A stretch of DNA of 64,000 nt from Carposina sasakii (Eukaryota > Arthropoda > Insecta > Lepidoptera > Carposinidae). This document shows, one piece after another, positions 10,984 to 22,719 of this stretch (its first letter is position 1; each line of letters starts with the position of its first letter). The notes below the pieces were generated by a model that saw nothing but the letters and a program-made list of their open reading frames with translations, was not told where the DNA came from and made no database searches. The stretch spans positions 1,054,001 to 1,118,000 of the forward strand of contig CP053160.1 of assembly GCA_014607495.2 (NCBI GenBank). The letters are read 5' to 3'. The translations under genes were made by a program, and so were the position numbers.

Positions 10984-10992
10984 ACTTAGTAT

Positions 10993-11259
10993 CTTTTTCT
11001 TTCATTTTCAGCCTATTGCAGTCCACTGCTGGACGTAGGCCTCCCCCAGAGCACGCCACAAGGCTACTGCCACAGGGGGTTTTGCCCATAGTCACCACGC
11101 TGGGCAGGCGGGTTGGTGAGCGCAGTGAGATTTTCGGACTATGTTGTCAGCACGGGAAGCGCTGCTGCCCACCTTCCCGGAAACCCTTAATCGCCTCGTA
11201 CGATACCCACGGGCAGGCAGGGGTGGTTCAATTTCTACTCTGCCGGCACTACGCGGCAT
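10993..11259 (-). mobile_element. SINE-like A, copy 2, full-length with TSD
   Basis: Full-length A in minus orientation, flanked by the 9-bp duplication ACTTAGTAT (10984-10992 and 11260-11268). It runs from the tail side (CAGCCTATTGCAGTCCACTG) to the common 5' start, seen here as ACTACGCGGCAT. An antisense open frame through it also occurs in other copies and reflects common origin, not a gene. Confidence 0.85.
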
Positions 11260-11585
11260 ACTTAGTATAACCTGTCCATACTTATTTTAAAATTATCTTG
11301 TTTATACTAGCAGACGCCTACGACTTCTTACCTAAGGGTATAGTCTTCCTCTCAAATATTCTTAAAACCATTTACATTACATGAGTAATGTATCTATACA
11401 GATTGGTATATATAGGTACAATCAATTTGAAGAAACGTCGATAATTAACCTCACCTACGCACATGTACAACCTACCATCCCAGCTACCCAAACACATACT
11501 TCTTACAGGCAAATGTTATACCTCTTGATTTCGTAACTGTACGCAACATTGTTAACATGAAGAAATTTAACATTTCTGTATTATA

Positions 11586-11845
11586 CAGGGTGTAACAGAA
11601 AGGGTATGTTAAGCGAAAAGCTGTATAAATAGCCTACTAAAGAGAACCTATTTCCAAAATTTGAAACTCGAAATCACATTTTTATTTTTCAAGATTGTAT
11701 GAAAATTCCTGAGATATTTAAAAATTCTCCATACTATCGGGAAAAATAAACATGTGATTTGGTATCTCAAATTTTGTGGATAGGTTCTCTATAGTGGGCT
11801 ATTTACATAGCTTTTCGCTTAACATACCCTTTTTGTTACACCCTG
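11586..11845. mobile_element. MITE C, copy 3, full 260 bp
   Basis: CAGGGTGTAACAGAAAGGG to TTTTTGTTACACCCTG with TA on both sides. It has the same length and palindromic layout as copies 2 and 4. The termini are the cleanest of all copies and best represent the ancestral ends. Confidence 0.9.
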
Positions 11846-11849
11846 TAGA

Positions 11850-12851
11850 AATGTAAAATGTCTTCTTACATTTCCCGAGTGCTTCAAATAAAGAATTACG
11901 CATACACGTGAAGTATAAAAGTACTTAGAATTTGTACAGAGTAATGGTTATTCGGTAAACTAACTAGAGTGGCAAGTAAGGTGGTGAGACGCATGGCTTG
12001 CACGTAGCAGTCATACTTTTCATTTGTGTCAATCAAATCATCATCAAATCAAATAATATTATGTCAATCATCGACCAATTTTTAAGGTTTTTAATGCGAT
12101 AAGAAATATTAAACTGGTGATTGGCCTTTATTATTATTATTTAGTAGTTAAGCTAGCAACTTTTCACCATCATTTTCATCTTTCCTCACTATTATGACCC
12201 TGCAGTTTTGGCTATCCCATTCCAGGAATACAACCAAATCTATATTATGTATGTAGTGGTTATTAAACCAAACCCAAAACCTATTTGTGTGATTTTATAG
12301 ATGGATTGCCGATTTATGTATGTACCTACTGTATTTTTTTACACTGTGCAATTATAGAAAATGCTATGTCTATGTGTGCGTAACGAAATTAACGTATGAA
12401 TACTCGAGAAGATCGAGATTTGGGGTTCTATTTTTGCTTTGATATTAGTTTGTAAAATAAAAGGGAATTGGGGAGTTTTGATTATAGTTTTTGTTTTGTT
12501 TTATTGAGAATTTTGGGGTTGATGAATCCTGCTTGGTTGAGTCTTTTGTTTTTCCTTGTTCCCTGTTTAAATAGATTTTGGTGAGCTACTATTTTGCAAG
12601 TTATTTTGGAAGAATTCTGTTTTTAAAACGGGGATAATTTATTTAAATCTTGAATAAATATCTCAACCTATGATTATAAAAATAACTTGTGTATCTTTTT
12701 CTTATTTAGAAACTGTTCTTTTGGTAGAGGGAATAGATGTATAAAATAAGATATTAGGTACTTTTATAAAATGTGTTACCTACCTATGTAAATCAATTAT
12801 TTTAAAACGGCCCGTAGGTATTTTAATAATTATTTATTTATTCTGTAAGGC
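11850..12851. other. Unique AT-rich sequence with a G scrap
   Basis: No gene was recognised. At 12190-12232 a short G fragment (TGACCCTGCAGTTTTGGCTA) is visible. The rest is unassigned. Confidence 0.5.
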
Positions 12852-12863
12852 GATAAGCTAAGC

Positions 12864-13118
12864 TGCTGTGGGAGTGAAAAAAAAAGTATAATACTACAGT
12901 TGCTTCTCTTCCCGGGCATACTGTACAAGTCAGTAGAGGGACAAGAGGGTCTTAGTGTTTTACAGGCGATGGCCTGACCACCTGTCACTACTAACCGAAC
13001 TTGAACATCTCAACTATACCCTCAAAATTGGTCAGAAGTAGCATCATGTGGTTCTATCGGCCCTTGGTGCTCTGCCTACCCGTAAGGGATAAAGGCATGA
13101 TTATATGTATGTATGTAT
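12864..13118 (+). mobile_element. Retroposon B, copy 2, slightly 5'-truncated
   Basis: Flanked by a perfect 12-bp duplication GATAAGCTAAGC (12852-12863 and 13119-13130). It starts at TGCTGTGGGAGTG, a few bases inside the full unit, and ends in (ATGT)n. It includes ACTATACCCTCAAAATTGGT and CCCTTGGTGCTCTGCCTACC, so the middle of B is well preserved here. Confidence 0.88.
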
Positions 13119-13130
13119 GATAAGCTAAGC

Positions 13131-14022
13131 GAATTGTTAACTACAGGTCATTGACATCTGTCCCCGATATTCTTATCAAGGTTATGGGCCCTATGATCCA
13201 GGCAATACTTCAGTGTTTATATGTATGTATGTATGTTACTTATTTCATACATTTCTAGGAATATTTTAAAATAATTAGGACTTTCCTTAGAAGAAAGTTA
13301 CCAATATGTCACTATCATATAAGTGAGTCGCTCCACACCGCTCCATGCCGCTCCATGCCGCTCCAGGTCGCTCCACGCATCACTTCCGCCTCAGAAACAG
13401 AACGCAGAAATGGCGTAATTCGCGAACGGAATCTGTACCAACATTTTAGGTTAAAATATAAGGATCTTGCATAAGAAAACGCCAAGGGGCGCGCCACCCT
13501 GTATCTCCGTTTTTAGTATTTTAGTAAGTTGAGGGGGATCACCCCGCCTCCAAGGGGGAAGGGGGCCCAAGATGTTGATGTTTCTTAGTTTTATATTACT
13601 GGGGTACTTTATTACTTATTTGCGTTGTGTGTGTGCGTGCGTGCGGCCGTGTGCGTGCCTGTACGTGACGCGCGCTTAGTTCCCGCTCTCTATGCAGATG
13701 TCGGGTTTTACGAATCTCTTCTGCCCTTCTTCCCCTCTTTAGTGGAGGCTTGTAATGTTTTTTATAGATTTGTCTTGAAGCCGTTTCAGTGCGGGATGGA
13801 TCGTGATATTTTTAGTGGTCGTAGTGGGTTGATTGCGAAGTTTTAGGGCAGATACTAGGTGGTCGGTGAAAAAATGTTACGATGCGAAAGGGTCGATTTT
13901 ATTTTGGACGCACGTTGACTTGGAAAGAGGCTGGAGGCGTACATATTAAATTTTTATGACTATTGGAATAAAATTTATGATACCGTCTAAAATATCTATA
14001 CACTAGACTACTTGAGTGTTAA
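13131..14022. other. Mostly unique sequence with GT-rich stretch
   Basis: A degraded G-like scrap may lie at 13139-13215. A GTGTGCGTGCGTGC-rich stretch occurs at 13625-13660. No gene was recognised. Confidence 0.4.
13329..13378. repeat. 10-bp minisatellite, five units
   Basis: Five tandem units of CGCTCCANNN: CGCTCCACAC, CGCTCCATGC twice, CGCTCCAGGT and CGCTCCACGC. Repeats of this kind often lie within larger mobile elements. The sequence to about 13500 ends in CACCCTGTAT, which resembles a MITE terminus, but no matching left end was found. Confidence 0.8.
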
Positions 14023-14099
14023 TCGTAGCAGCGACTACGAAAAGCGTCTACGAAATGTGCTACGAAATCGACGCTCCCGTAGCATAGAAAATATTTTGC
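14023..14099. repeat. Repeat J, copy 1
   Basis: CGTAGCAGCGACTACGAAAA, then TACGAAATGTGCTACGAAAT and CCCGTAGCATAG. A related segment lies at 29929-29999. The alternating CGTAGC and GCTACG motifs make small inverted repeats. Confidence 0.5.
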
Positions 14100-14105
14100 A
14101 GTTGT

Positions 14106-14628
14106 ATTTTTTGTTTTAACAAATCCGCACACACGATAACCCGTTACAAAGTTCAGCTATCAGGGTATCACACTTCCAAATTGATACCTGAAAAAATCAA
14201 AAGCGCCAAATCCTGTTATAAAAATGGCCAACCGCCGCGGAGAGTGCGAAAAAAATAATAAAAAAATTGAATAGCCTTCAAAAACGGTGTTCCGGAAAAA
14301 TCCGGTGGAGTTTTTTAAGCGATCTTTATTTGCTTTTTACGAGCAACTAGTGAAAACGAGAGTGGTTGTGGAAAAAATGCGTCACTATTTCTATCGGCCC
14401 CGAGCGGGGAGAGAAAAAAAACGTGAACTGTTCGACGAGAGTGAGAGTTCTAGTTCCCGGGGTCATTTTCAAGGGGTCAGCCTACGTGTAGGTACATGTT
14501 AGGGGTATATTTTTACCACTGATAGATAAAGTAAGGTGTTATATTGTCTGTTCTTTATCTGAATAATTGAGAATTTAGATTTAGTTTCGAACTGATGACG
14601 CAAAGGAATATTTTTTTATTTTCATTCT
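14106..14628. other. Unique sequence; open frame not accepted as a gene
   Basis: A 71-residue plus-strand open frame (14287-14502) is rich in K, R and E but resembles no family I know and has no exon signals around it. I treat it as chance. Confidence 0.45.
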
Positions 14629-14693
14629 CCTTCCGTGCTTGTGATCTCCTTTATAATCTTGCAGTTCTGGCTACCCAATTACGGACACTGTAT
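14629..14693 (+). repeat. Repeat G, internally deleted copy
   Basis: CCTTCCGTGCTTGTGATCTC joins two G parts that are normally about 100 bp apart, then GCAGTTCTGGCTACCCAATT follows. The middle of the unit is missing. Confidence 0.55.
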
Positions 14694-14849
14694 GCATTAT
14701 TTTCATTAAAAATAATATCGTCCTAAAGTCATATAGTCAAATGGCAGTGGATTTTTGACCCTCAACCCTCCTATTCCGCGATTAATAAGCTAACTTTATA
14801 TTCATTTCTATATTAAATTTAAAAGAGTTGTTTTCGCATTTATATTATT

Positions 14850-15194
14850 GGTCGGTGATAGCCCAGTGGTTAAGACGTGCACCTTCCAAGCGGGAGGCGT
14901 AAGATCGATCCCAGTCACGGGCCTGTACCAATGAATTTATTTCATGTACAGATTTTAATGTAGCAAAATTGTCACTTAGCTCGTGCCTCGGAAAGCACAT
15001 AAAACCTTTGGTCCTGCGCCTGATCTCTCTCCGGTCGTGTCGGCTTTCCGTCCCATCGGACTATGAGAGTAACGGAATAGAGAGTGCATCTGTGTTTGCG
15101 CACACACTTGTGCACTATAATATCTCCCGCGTACCTGGCCAATCTCCGTAGAGATTGGTCGCCTTGACCGAAATACGGTCGGAGATCATCATAT
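14850..15194 (+). mobile_element. tRNA-derived SINE (F), full-length
   Basis: The head resembles a tRNA: A-box-like GATAGCCCAGTGGTTAAGAC near 14857-14876 and B-box-like AGATCGATCCC at 14902-14912. The tRNA-unrelated body of about 270 bp includes a perfect 8-bp hairpin, CCAATCTC-CGTA-GAGATTGG (about 15138-15157), and ends near ATCATCATATT. Such elements are transcribed by RNA polymerase III from the internal boxes and rely on a LINE. The TSD is not clear. A second, headless copy is at 48355. Confidence 0.75.
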
Positions 15195-15195
15195 T

Positions 15196-15609
15196 AGTAC
15201 AGCTACACATAACAAGTTACCACCTACCTAATAAATATCGGAATTCAGTTTTACAAACAAATCCAGAACTATAGTTTATATTCAAATGAATAGTATAAAA
15301 CTTTATTAAGAGACTAAAAATAAAATTGCTATCTGTTTACGCGTGTCGTGTATGCAAATTAGTGATTTATTTCCCGTGAATAGAATATAAAACAGATAAT
15401 ACTCTCCATACATCTAATACTATATAAAACTAATGGTTTATTTTTTAAATAAGATTTATATTCATAATACATCATCAATCAATCAATCAATCATCAAATC
15501 ATTGGCAACGTGAGTTTAGAAAGAAACCATATTGCGCCCCCTTCGATTATGGGATATGAAGGGGCAGTTAATGATGATGACATATTCATAATTGAGTCAT
15601 ATCATTCTT
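15196..15609. other. Unique AT-rich sequence with (AATC)n
   Basis: A short AATC microsatellite lies at about 15474-15493. No gene was seen. Confidence 0.5.
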
Positions 15610-15610
15610 G

Positions 15611-15838
15611 TCGGCCGATAGGTCTAGTAGGTAGTGAACCCTGCCTACGACGCCATAGGTCCTGGGTTCGAATCCCGGTAGGTGCAAACATTGATGATGA
15701 TGAATATCGATGTTTGTTTCCGACTCATGGATGTCTCTATACTTATCTATGTATTTATATACCGTTGCTTAGTACCCACGACACACGACCTTAGGGATCT
15801 TAATGTGGGACTAGGTTAATGTGTTGTGTAGTGTAAAA
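15611..15838 (+). mobile_element. tRNA-derived SINE (F2), full-length
   Basis: The head GGCCGATAGGTCTAGTAGGT supplies an A box, and GGGTTCGAATCCC (15664-15676) is a perfect B box, so polymerase III control is likely. The body carries ATATCGATGTTTGTTTCCGA and ACCGTTGCTTAGTACCCACG and ends in a short A run near 15838. The sequence is not an intact tRNA: the arms do not form a full cloverleaf. A minus-strand relative is at 56163-56308. Confidence 0.78.
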
Positions 15839-15840
15839 AA

Positions 15841-16511
15841 AATGGTGATATAGGTCAGTTCTTACAATTACAAGAGTAATAGGGAATAAGAAATTTTTAC
15901 CTTTTAATTTCTCCAAACTTAGTTAATTTAATACATACTTTTCACTCCCTCTATTCAAAGCTGATAATATTCAGCAAGGTTATCTTATTTTAATTTAGCT
16001 AAAAGCTTAGTCTATGACGCCAAAATGAAACAAACTGCGTCCGCAAACGAAAATAAATATATAATGAATGAGCACATTTAGCCGGACCGACAAAAACTAT
16101 TTAAAATGCAGACACAATCACTCACATTGCATTTTTTTCTGTCTCTAGTTGTTTATGAGATGCACTGGAAAATTTGGAAATAAAATCTAGGCAGGAGTAC
16201 CTAGTCAGAACTGCTGGGTCACAAAAGAGATCCTATCAGATACTTTCGACATAGCAGAGAAGACACTTTTACATTTCTTCGGGGAATAAGCGCAAATATG
16301 CATGTTGCTAAATATTGGAAAAAGTTTGTACTTCAGTGGGTGGATTCACGAGTAAGTGAAACTCCTGAGAGCTACCATTGAATAACAAAATATTTGTTGA
16401 AGAAAACAACATGGTTTTATAATGATTTTTGTGTTAATTATCCATTGAATATTATCGAAACATATGTAGATTATTTATCTAGTTTTTGATTTCGGAATAG
16501 TGCAATGTATC
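15841..16511. other. Unique sequence with a weak G scrap
   Basis: A degraded minus-strand G fragment may be present at 16196-16265 (CAGAACTGCTGGGTCACAAA). No gene was recognised. Confidence 0.4.
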
Positions 16512-16643
16512 GTCTTGCATGCTAGGTGCTCGGGTCTGGTTTCTCGTGGCGATTGTAGTTAGTGCAAGTGCCTGTTGTCGCAATTATGAGTTATCAAATC
16601 CGAGGGTCAGTGGAGGGTGTAGGGCCCGGTGGTGGGCGCACCC
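16512..16643 (+). mobile_element. Retroposon H, copy 2, 5'-truncated
   Basis: It shares TTGCATGCTAGGTGCT, TCCGAGGGTCAGTGGAGGGT and AGGGCCCGGTGGTGGGCG with the copies at 4438 and 34784. The start of H (GTATCA-GCGTCACTATTC) is missing. Flanking ATAGTG motifs could be an imperfect TSD. Confidence 0.65.
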
Positions 16644-16811
16644 ATAGTGAATGTTAATTATCCGTTAACTGTCACATCTGGAATCTAGCCAACAATCCGC
16701 CAGGCCCCACTAAATCCCGAGTATGCACTTGAAAATCTTGCATTTTTAACCATTCCAGAAACCTTATTTAGGGTTACCAATTATTATTTAAGTACAGACA
16801 TAAAACCTTAT

Positions 16812-16890
16812 GTACGTCAGGACTATGGGATCTCGTTTATGGTTCTGCAGTTCTGGTTACCACACTTCGGAGACAGCCGTGTGTATAAGT
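16812..16890 (+). repeat. Repeat G, 3' part
   Basis: TATGGGATCTCGTTTATGGT, GCAGTTCTGGTTACCACACT and CAGCCGTGTGTATAAGTAT match the right part of G, including its GT-rich end. Confidence 0.55.
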
Positions 16891-16929
16891 ATATGTTTGT
16901 CATGTTTATCTCCAAGTTGGGCAGAAGTG

Positions 16930-17165
16930 TGCAACTTGCCACGTCCACGACTCGTCCGCGTAAACTTTACAATTCCCATTTTTGCCGTTTCCATGAGAAT
17001 TTCAGGAAATCTTTTCTTATCGGATTTCTAAGTCGTAACAACACCTTCATTCGTTTCATGACCCTTTAAGTTTCAGGCCTCTGAGATCAGCAGTATTTTT
17101 TTGGTTCTCAGTTCTCATCCATTCAGGATAAAGTATTTTAGATGTATATATAGATGTACGAGTAT
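16930..17165. repeat. Degraded transposon-derived scraps
   Basis: GTCCACGACTCGTCCGCG recalls the Helitron-like tail. TGAGAATTTCAGGAAAT...CTTATCGGAT, ATTCAGGATAAAGTATTTTA and the ACGAGTATAAATAG stretch resemble pieces near 31000 and 47460. They are too decayed to assign. Confidence 0.3.
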
Positions 17166-18770
17166 AAATAGATTTTAAAAAAAAAAAAAATCCTGAGGCG
17201 GTAGGCTCACCCTTTACTTCACGACTATCAATCAGCTTACAAATTAACATTAATGCCATGCTTAAATACGCGTTTAGGAAACCTACCTATTCATCCAAAT
17301 TGCACCAAAAACTGCAGCAATACAAACACAGACGTTTACAAAAAGAGATTTCAATTACGATTTTAGTAAAAATCAGGCTTAATTTTGGCACAAATGGACG
17401 ACCCGGCCGCAGCCTATTAGCGCAGATAAATAACCATTATGTACAAGTACATAATACCGGCTCAGCACGTATATAGAAAAAAGTAAATAGTGTTAAAAAG
17501 GCCGCATTTTATTATGAACCGATCAGAGGAAATTTGTGTTTGTTTGTACTGGTTCCATGTATAGGCTGATCTTTTTTGATCGCTACTTTATATAATTAAT
17601 TGGTTTTAATAAGTTATTTTTGCGAGTTATGTTAAAAGTTAGATGTCATGTTTTTGGATAGTTTTAAAATAGATAAATTTCAATGATAACTCTGACAACA
17701 AAATTTTACTATTACCACGTAAATTATTGTAGCTAGTTGAAAAAAAAGATAAGTATATAAAAACAATAATGTAAGTAGGAAATTTATTTAATAATCATGG
17801 TACAATAAAGTTATTACATTATGGCTAACAATAGATGTAATAAAAATTACTGTTAGGTAATAAATATAAATAAAACAAAATTGTTTTTTGGGTCAGATTG
17901 GATTTAAAATCTTGAATGTTAGTAAATACTTAATTCGGTGTTAGTTTTTTAAACCATAACTAAATTAGGTACCTACTTTAAAAAAATATATTAAGTTGTA
18001 TTAACAGGAAATATATAATTTAATTCTGCAACTAATAAGGGAAAACTAACAACCAATCATCAATTGATTACTGAGAGATTAACTCTCCTTTGTTCATAGG
18101 TACTGATTTCGTAAACTTGTATTCTTTATACCCACTAAAAAAAACCCATAATAATAATCATTATAAAAAATAACAATCCAAACATCCTGTGCATAAAAAT
18201 GCATCTGTAGTCATTGGCTCCACGCACACCAGTGTCGCCGCGCGTGTGTGCGTGCGTGTGTGTAAGGAGGTCACATTGTGTACAGGCGCTGCCGAAAGTG
18301 ATGCAACCATTAAAATGAAACCCCAGTGGGACTTTGGAAAGTCTCTTTTGCAATCGATAGACGTTGGTTTGTGATTAAAAGCCGATGTTTATGTAATGTT
18401 ACGTCAATGTTACTGGGTATTGTATGGCGTGGTTGTATATTGAAAAAAATAATTATTTCCCTTTTTAAAATTATGCTTTTGGTGATGGATTTTAAAAACT
18501 GATATCACATTATTAGTTTCAGATAATTTTATAACTAATTTCACAATTCTGTTTACTTCTTGTCATTATACTTTTAAGAGTAATAAGAAATTATAAACAT
18601 AGTTATGAAACAGAGAAATTTATTCGAGGAAAAAGCAGGACAGATTTTTCAATTTAATAATTCTTTAAAATATTTTTGGATGATTATATGAAATGTCTGC
18701 AAATACGAGTAATTAAGGTTGATAATCGTATTAGTCATACATAAGCCTGAAATTTCTAACATAAACTGCC
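17166..18770. other. Unique AT-rich region
   Basis: Short open frames (17258-17476; 18135-18374 on both strands) show no family resemblance. A GTGTGTGCGTGCGTG stretch lies near 18240. No gene was accepted. Confidence 0.5.
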
Positions 18771-18929
18771 TGAACTGCGGAATCACAAAGGATATTCTCC
18801 AGTCACATTTTGTAAATTATCAGTGACAAGTTACTAGCTAGCTATCGCCTGAGACAAGTTCCTTAGTCTTACCAAATGCACGAAAGGAGATGCAGCTGAT
18901 ATATTCTAGTGAAGCTCTGCATCAGCAAC
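18771..18929 (-). repeat. Repeat G, copy in minus orientation
   Basis: TGAACTGCGGAATCACAAAG, AGTGACAAGTTACTAGCTAG, GCACGAAAGGAGATGCAGCT and GAAGCTCTGCATCAGC trace the unit from inside to its start. The GT-rich end is missing. Confidence 0.65.
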
Positions 18930-21549
18930 AAGACAGAAACATAATGGCCCCAAAATAACAGCTATTGCAAAACACCTTTCTCAATTTGTATAACAAAGCA
19001 CAATCGCATAACGTACCATCGTATAATGTACAAACTCTTTCTGCGAATCAATTCATCTTATTTAAAGTCGTGTTTGCGCGTTCCACTTACAGATGCATCG
19101 AATATGTGGGTCAAAGATTTAAACACTGTTTATTGTTTGAATGCCTTTTTTTAGGCGCAGCGCATGTTAGGCGCATGTGAAAGTTGTGTTTTAACGAGAG
19201 AATTTTTAACGAGAGCTATTTGGGTCGCGATTTACTCATGCCTGTCATCGCCGGACGAAAATAACAGAGTGCATCGGTATATGGATGCAGTGATACTGGT
19301 GGGAATCAAACGGTGGACTTGTTGTGCCCTACATTACACAAATACGCGCAAACATCCTTTTTTTTTTGCTCGACCACGGCATCGCTAAGAGAAGGATTAA
19401 GCAGTCTATGTATGTATAGGTATATATTTTCAGTTTAATCTTTATGTGGACTTTGCCTTGTACATCTCAGTAGTGATAATATGAAATTTTTCGATTTATT
19501 CAGCTGTTTCTATATCTTTTGAAGAGGCATTATTAAAATTCAAAATTCTCTCCTCAACATGTTTACGTAAGTATTTTTAACATGGATAACGAGTTAAACT
19601 TTTACAGTAGTAATGTACTTTTAATTATCTTACAAGATATACAAAATGCACTGAAATAATCTTAAATGCAAATAAGTGAAAGCATTAAAACAAACATTAT
19701 CCACATGACCGTGCGTATGTACCTTATTGCCAAAAATGCAGGCTCGAAACACGCGTTAGGTGCAGCTAGTGTGTGCGTTAGCCTAGCCTTACCTTGAATA
19801 GATAGTTATTTTGCTTTTTAATGAGTAAATTAATTAGTCGATATGTTTGATTGGAAATTGCCGTTGTAGAAAATTGAGAAAAGCTTATAATCATATAAAT
19901 AAAATTAGAATACGATTATAGAGCAAAAATGTAATACTTAACCCAGTTAAACAGAGTAACTGAGTTTAGACGTATTATTAAGTAGTGTCTCAAAGTTAGC
20001 TAACTTCATCTTCCGATACACTGTGTGCAACAAATATACGACCTTTCAAACATGACGTACACATTTTAGTAATGTTAGTCTTATATTTAAACGTCACAAG
20101 TCCATTATAGTAATATTTTTTATTAAACACTGTAATTTACTTTTACCTTGACATTTAGTTTTCCAGTTGCAATTGCATTTAATTTGAACCTTATGTCGAT
20201 GTGTTACTGGCATATTTTGCTTGTTGATCTCTTGTTATGGCATGCGGTTTACATTAGTGTTCTGTCAAAATGGCGAATTTACCCAAAACAGTAAAGATAT
20301 ATTAATTTCGACATTAATAACCGATTTACAGGTTAACCCTTGCCCTTTCAAACATAAATGTAGTTTAATGCTTTTGTAATTTTTCTTTAAGCACCCAAAA
20401 ATACTTGAATATGGGTTTGACCTCTATACCGAGAATCTATTTAATAAAGTTGTAAAAAATAGACGACGACTTTATTCTTATCTTTATTGTTCTTATAGGA
20501 TGCTTTACTGTTTTATATATTTTGAGGTTATGCTGCCTGTTAGTGGAGGTAGAAAAAGTTCAAGTTAAATAACGCCAGACAAAATATAGTTTACTTTATA
20601 ACTGTCACATACTGATATCCTTAACCTTACTTTCTGTAATAAAGCAAAAGAAAAAGTCCATCTAGACGCCATTTATTCCTGCAATTGACCTAAATACGGC
20701 ACATGGTCGCGCCACAGTGACGCGCATCATCAAATTTATACTCACTACCAATGCGCTACCGTTCACAATACACCTTAACGCATCACATTAAAGCTCAAAA
20801 TTCTGTAAACAAAAATTATCATATATTGCCATGTTGTCAATGCCTGCTTTTTGCATCGTATGATGTTGTAATAAGGCATAATTTAGCGTGTTTTGTGAGA
20901 ATATAAGGATGCTATTAGTTTAAGTATAGTGTGTGAGTGTTGATAGTGTGGACGATACAGGTTGTATTATTTTGTACGGTCAGCAAAAGAGACAAATTAT
21001 ATTATAATTAATTATTGATTATAGGTACACATCTATGTCTAGTCACTTTATTCTTTATCTTTATTGAAATGTAGAAAGCTGATTATAAAAAAGATAAGCG
21101 TAATACATTACCTAAGTATACAATGTAGGGAGTAACTATCTATCCATATTTCTCCAAGCTCTTTAAGGAAATCTACGAACTCTTGCAAAAAAACTATCTA
21201 TGAAACCTATGCTGCTGACCGTACTAACAATGACAAGCGATATTGAATTGTGGTGCGTGTATCTGTGTGCGTGCGCCATTCTTTCACACATTTTTGATCA
21301 GATACATTTTTATTCGCATTTTTTATAAATGTGTGCGTTTAGTTGCACACAGAGGCGCCCCTTGTCGGCGTGTGCGCGCTAATTGTGATAGCTACTTCAT
21401 TTAAATTTCGAATGTCAGCCGCTCTGCCGGCAAAACTTCGTAAGTACGAATTTAAACTAAATTAAGCGTAGGGTTTAGCTTTTACATTTTTACTTAATTA
21501 AGTTCCTAATGAGTAGATATTTAGTTAGCGTAGGTATATGCGAGTAACT
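18930..21549. other. Long unique stretch, no gene accepted
   Basis: About 2.6 kb are without recognised repeats. Open frames at 18965-19388 lack any known domain. GC-richer parts at 20690-20770 and 21240-21440 could be conserved non-coding DNA, which only a cross-species alignment could show. Confidence 0.5.
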
Positions 21550-21560
21550 GTATTATATAT

Positions 21561-21827
21561 TAGCCGCGTGGTGCCAGCAGAGTAGAGTTTGTATCACCCC
21601 TGCCTGCCCATGGGTATCGTACGAGGCGATTAAGGGTTTCCGGAGGTGGGCAGCAGCGCCTCCCGTACTGACAACATAGTCCGAAAATTAGACTGCGGTC
21701 ACCAATACGCCTGCCCAGCGTGGAGACTATGGGCAAAACCCCCCTGTGGCAGTAGCCTTGTGGCGTGCCCTGGGGGAGGCCTACGTCCAGCAGTGGACTG
21801 CAATAGGCTGAAGAAGAAGAAGAAGAA
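21561..21827 (+). mobile_element. SINE-like A, copy 3, full-length with TSD
   Basis: The plus-strand copy starts near GCCGCGTGGTGCCAGCAGAG and ends GGACTGCAATAGGCTG(AAG)n. It is flanked by GTATTATA (21550-21557 and 21828-21835), extendable to 11 bp with one mismatch. This is the usual full-length form. Confidence 0.85.
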
Positions 21828-21838
21828 GTATTATACAT

Positions 21839-22390
21839 ATAAATATGTACTACTCGTAATAATTATTAATGTTGTAACAGATCATTGGACCTTTTAAATT
21901 TATTCTACAAAAAACATCATCGCCAAAAAAGAGCCTAACTTGAGAAAACGAAGTAAGTAGAGACATTTATTACAATCGCAGTAAAATATTTACAAGTCCG
22001 ACAATATGATAAGAAATTGTCCCATTAAAACAATTAATTATGCTATCAAATAATAAACTATTGGTTTTATAAAAAAGTTTATTTATCTCCTTTTGCCGCG
22101 CAAGTGCGATAAGCGTCCATGCAACCGGACATAACGCCCTCATTTTTGTTTGGCACATAGACAAAAACACCCTTTTTTATTTATATAAAAACGCACACAG
22201 GCAATGGAATCATGTACTCATTCGGTCGGTACATAGACTCGGAACATAACTGGCTGTTCAATAATTACCGAATGTTTTTTAAAATTTGAAATGAAGTTTT
22301 ATTTTGGGCGATTGTGTTCTACTTGATTCCAGAACTGTTTGAATTTTAAAATTATTTTACATACTTACGCTTCCAAAAATAACGTAACCT
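21839..22390. other. Unique AT-rich sequence
   Basis: A GC-richer patch at 22085-22170 is unassigned. No gene was seen. Confidence 0.5.
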
Positions 22391-22569
22391 GAACTTCAGG
22401 ATCGCGAGAGAAATCCCACGTTTAGCATAGCAAGGGTAGATGTTATAGATCAGTGATTAGTTGCTAGCTTATCGCCTGAGAGAACACCCTTGAATTCCTT
22501 AGTCGACTCTTACGACATGCACGGAAGGAAATGCAGCTTAATATTTTATCATATTTTATATTCTACTAA
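22391..22569 (-). repeat. Repeat G, copy in minus orientation
   Basis: AGAAATCCCACGTTTAGCAT, GATCAGTGATTAGTTGCTAG, TTCCTTAGTCGACTCTTACG and GCACGGAAGGAAATGCAGCT match G in reverse. The right end fades into AT-rich sequence. Confidence 0.65.
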
Positions 22570-22572
22570 TAT

Positions 22573-22714
22573 GTCGATTCCGGCAGTCACACTTATACCT
22601 AAATGTAAAATTAGCCCTACCTGTCCTTTTCTCTCAGCCATTTATGTTAAAAATGGAGAGAGATAGACCTGATTTAGATTAGATTTAGGTTTAAGTGTGA
22701 CTGCCGGAATCGAC
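22573..22714. repeat. Near-perfect foldback, 142 bp
   Basis: The arms of about 32 bp are GTCGATTCCGGCAGTCACAC at left and GTGTGACTGCCGGAATCGAC at right, continuing through TTATACCTAAAT and ATTTAGGTTTAA. The centre holds a second stem (CTCTC...CCAT facing ATGG...GAGAG). It may be a tiny MITE or a hairpin RNA source. No TSD was found. Confidence 0.7.
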
Positions 22715-22719
22715 CCTAA

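Noticed and set aside
14287..14502. A basic and acidic 71-residue open frame.
   Set aside because: No family resemblance, no repeat elsewhere and no exon signals.
15611..15685. A tRNA gene.
   Set aside because: The B box is perfect but the acceptor and other arms do not pair. The sequence continues into a body also found at 56163, which fits a SINE.
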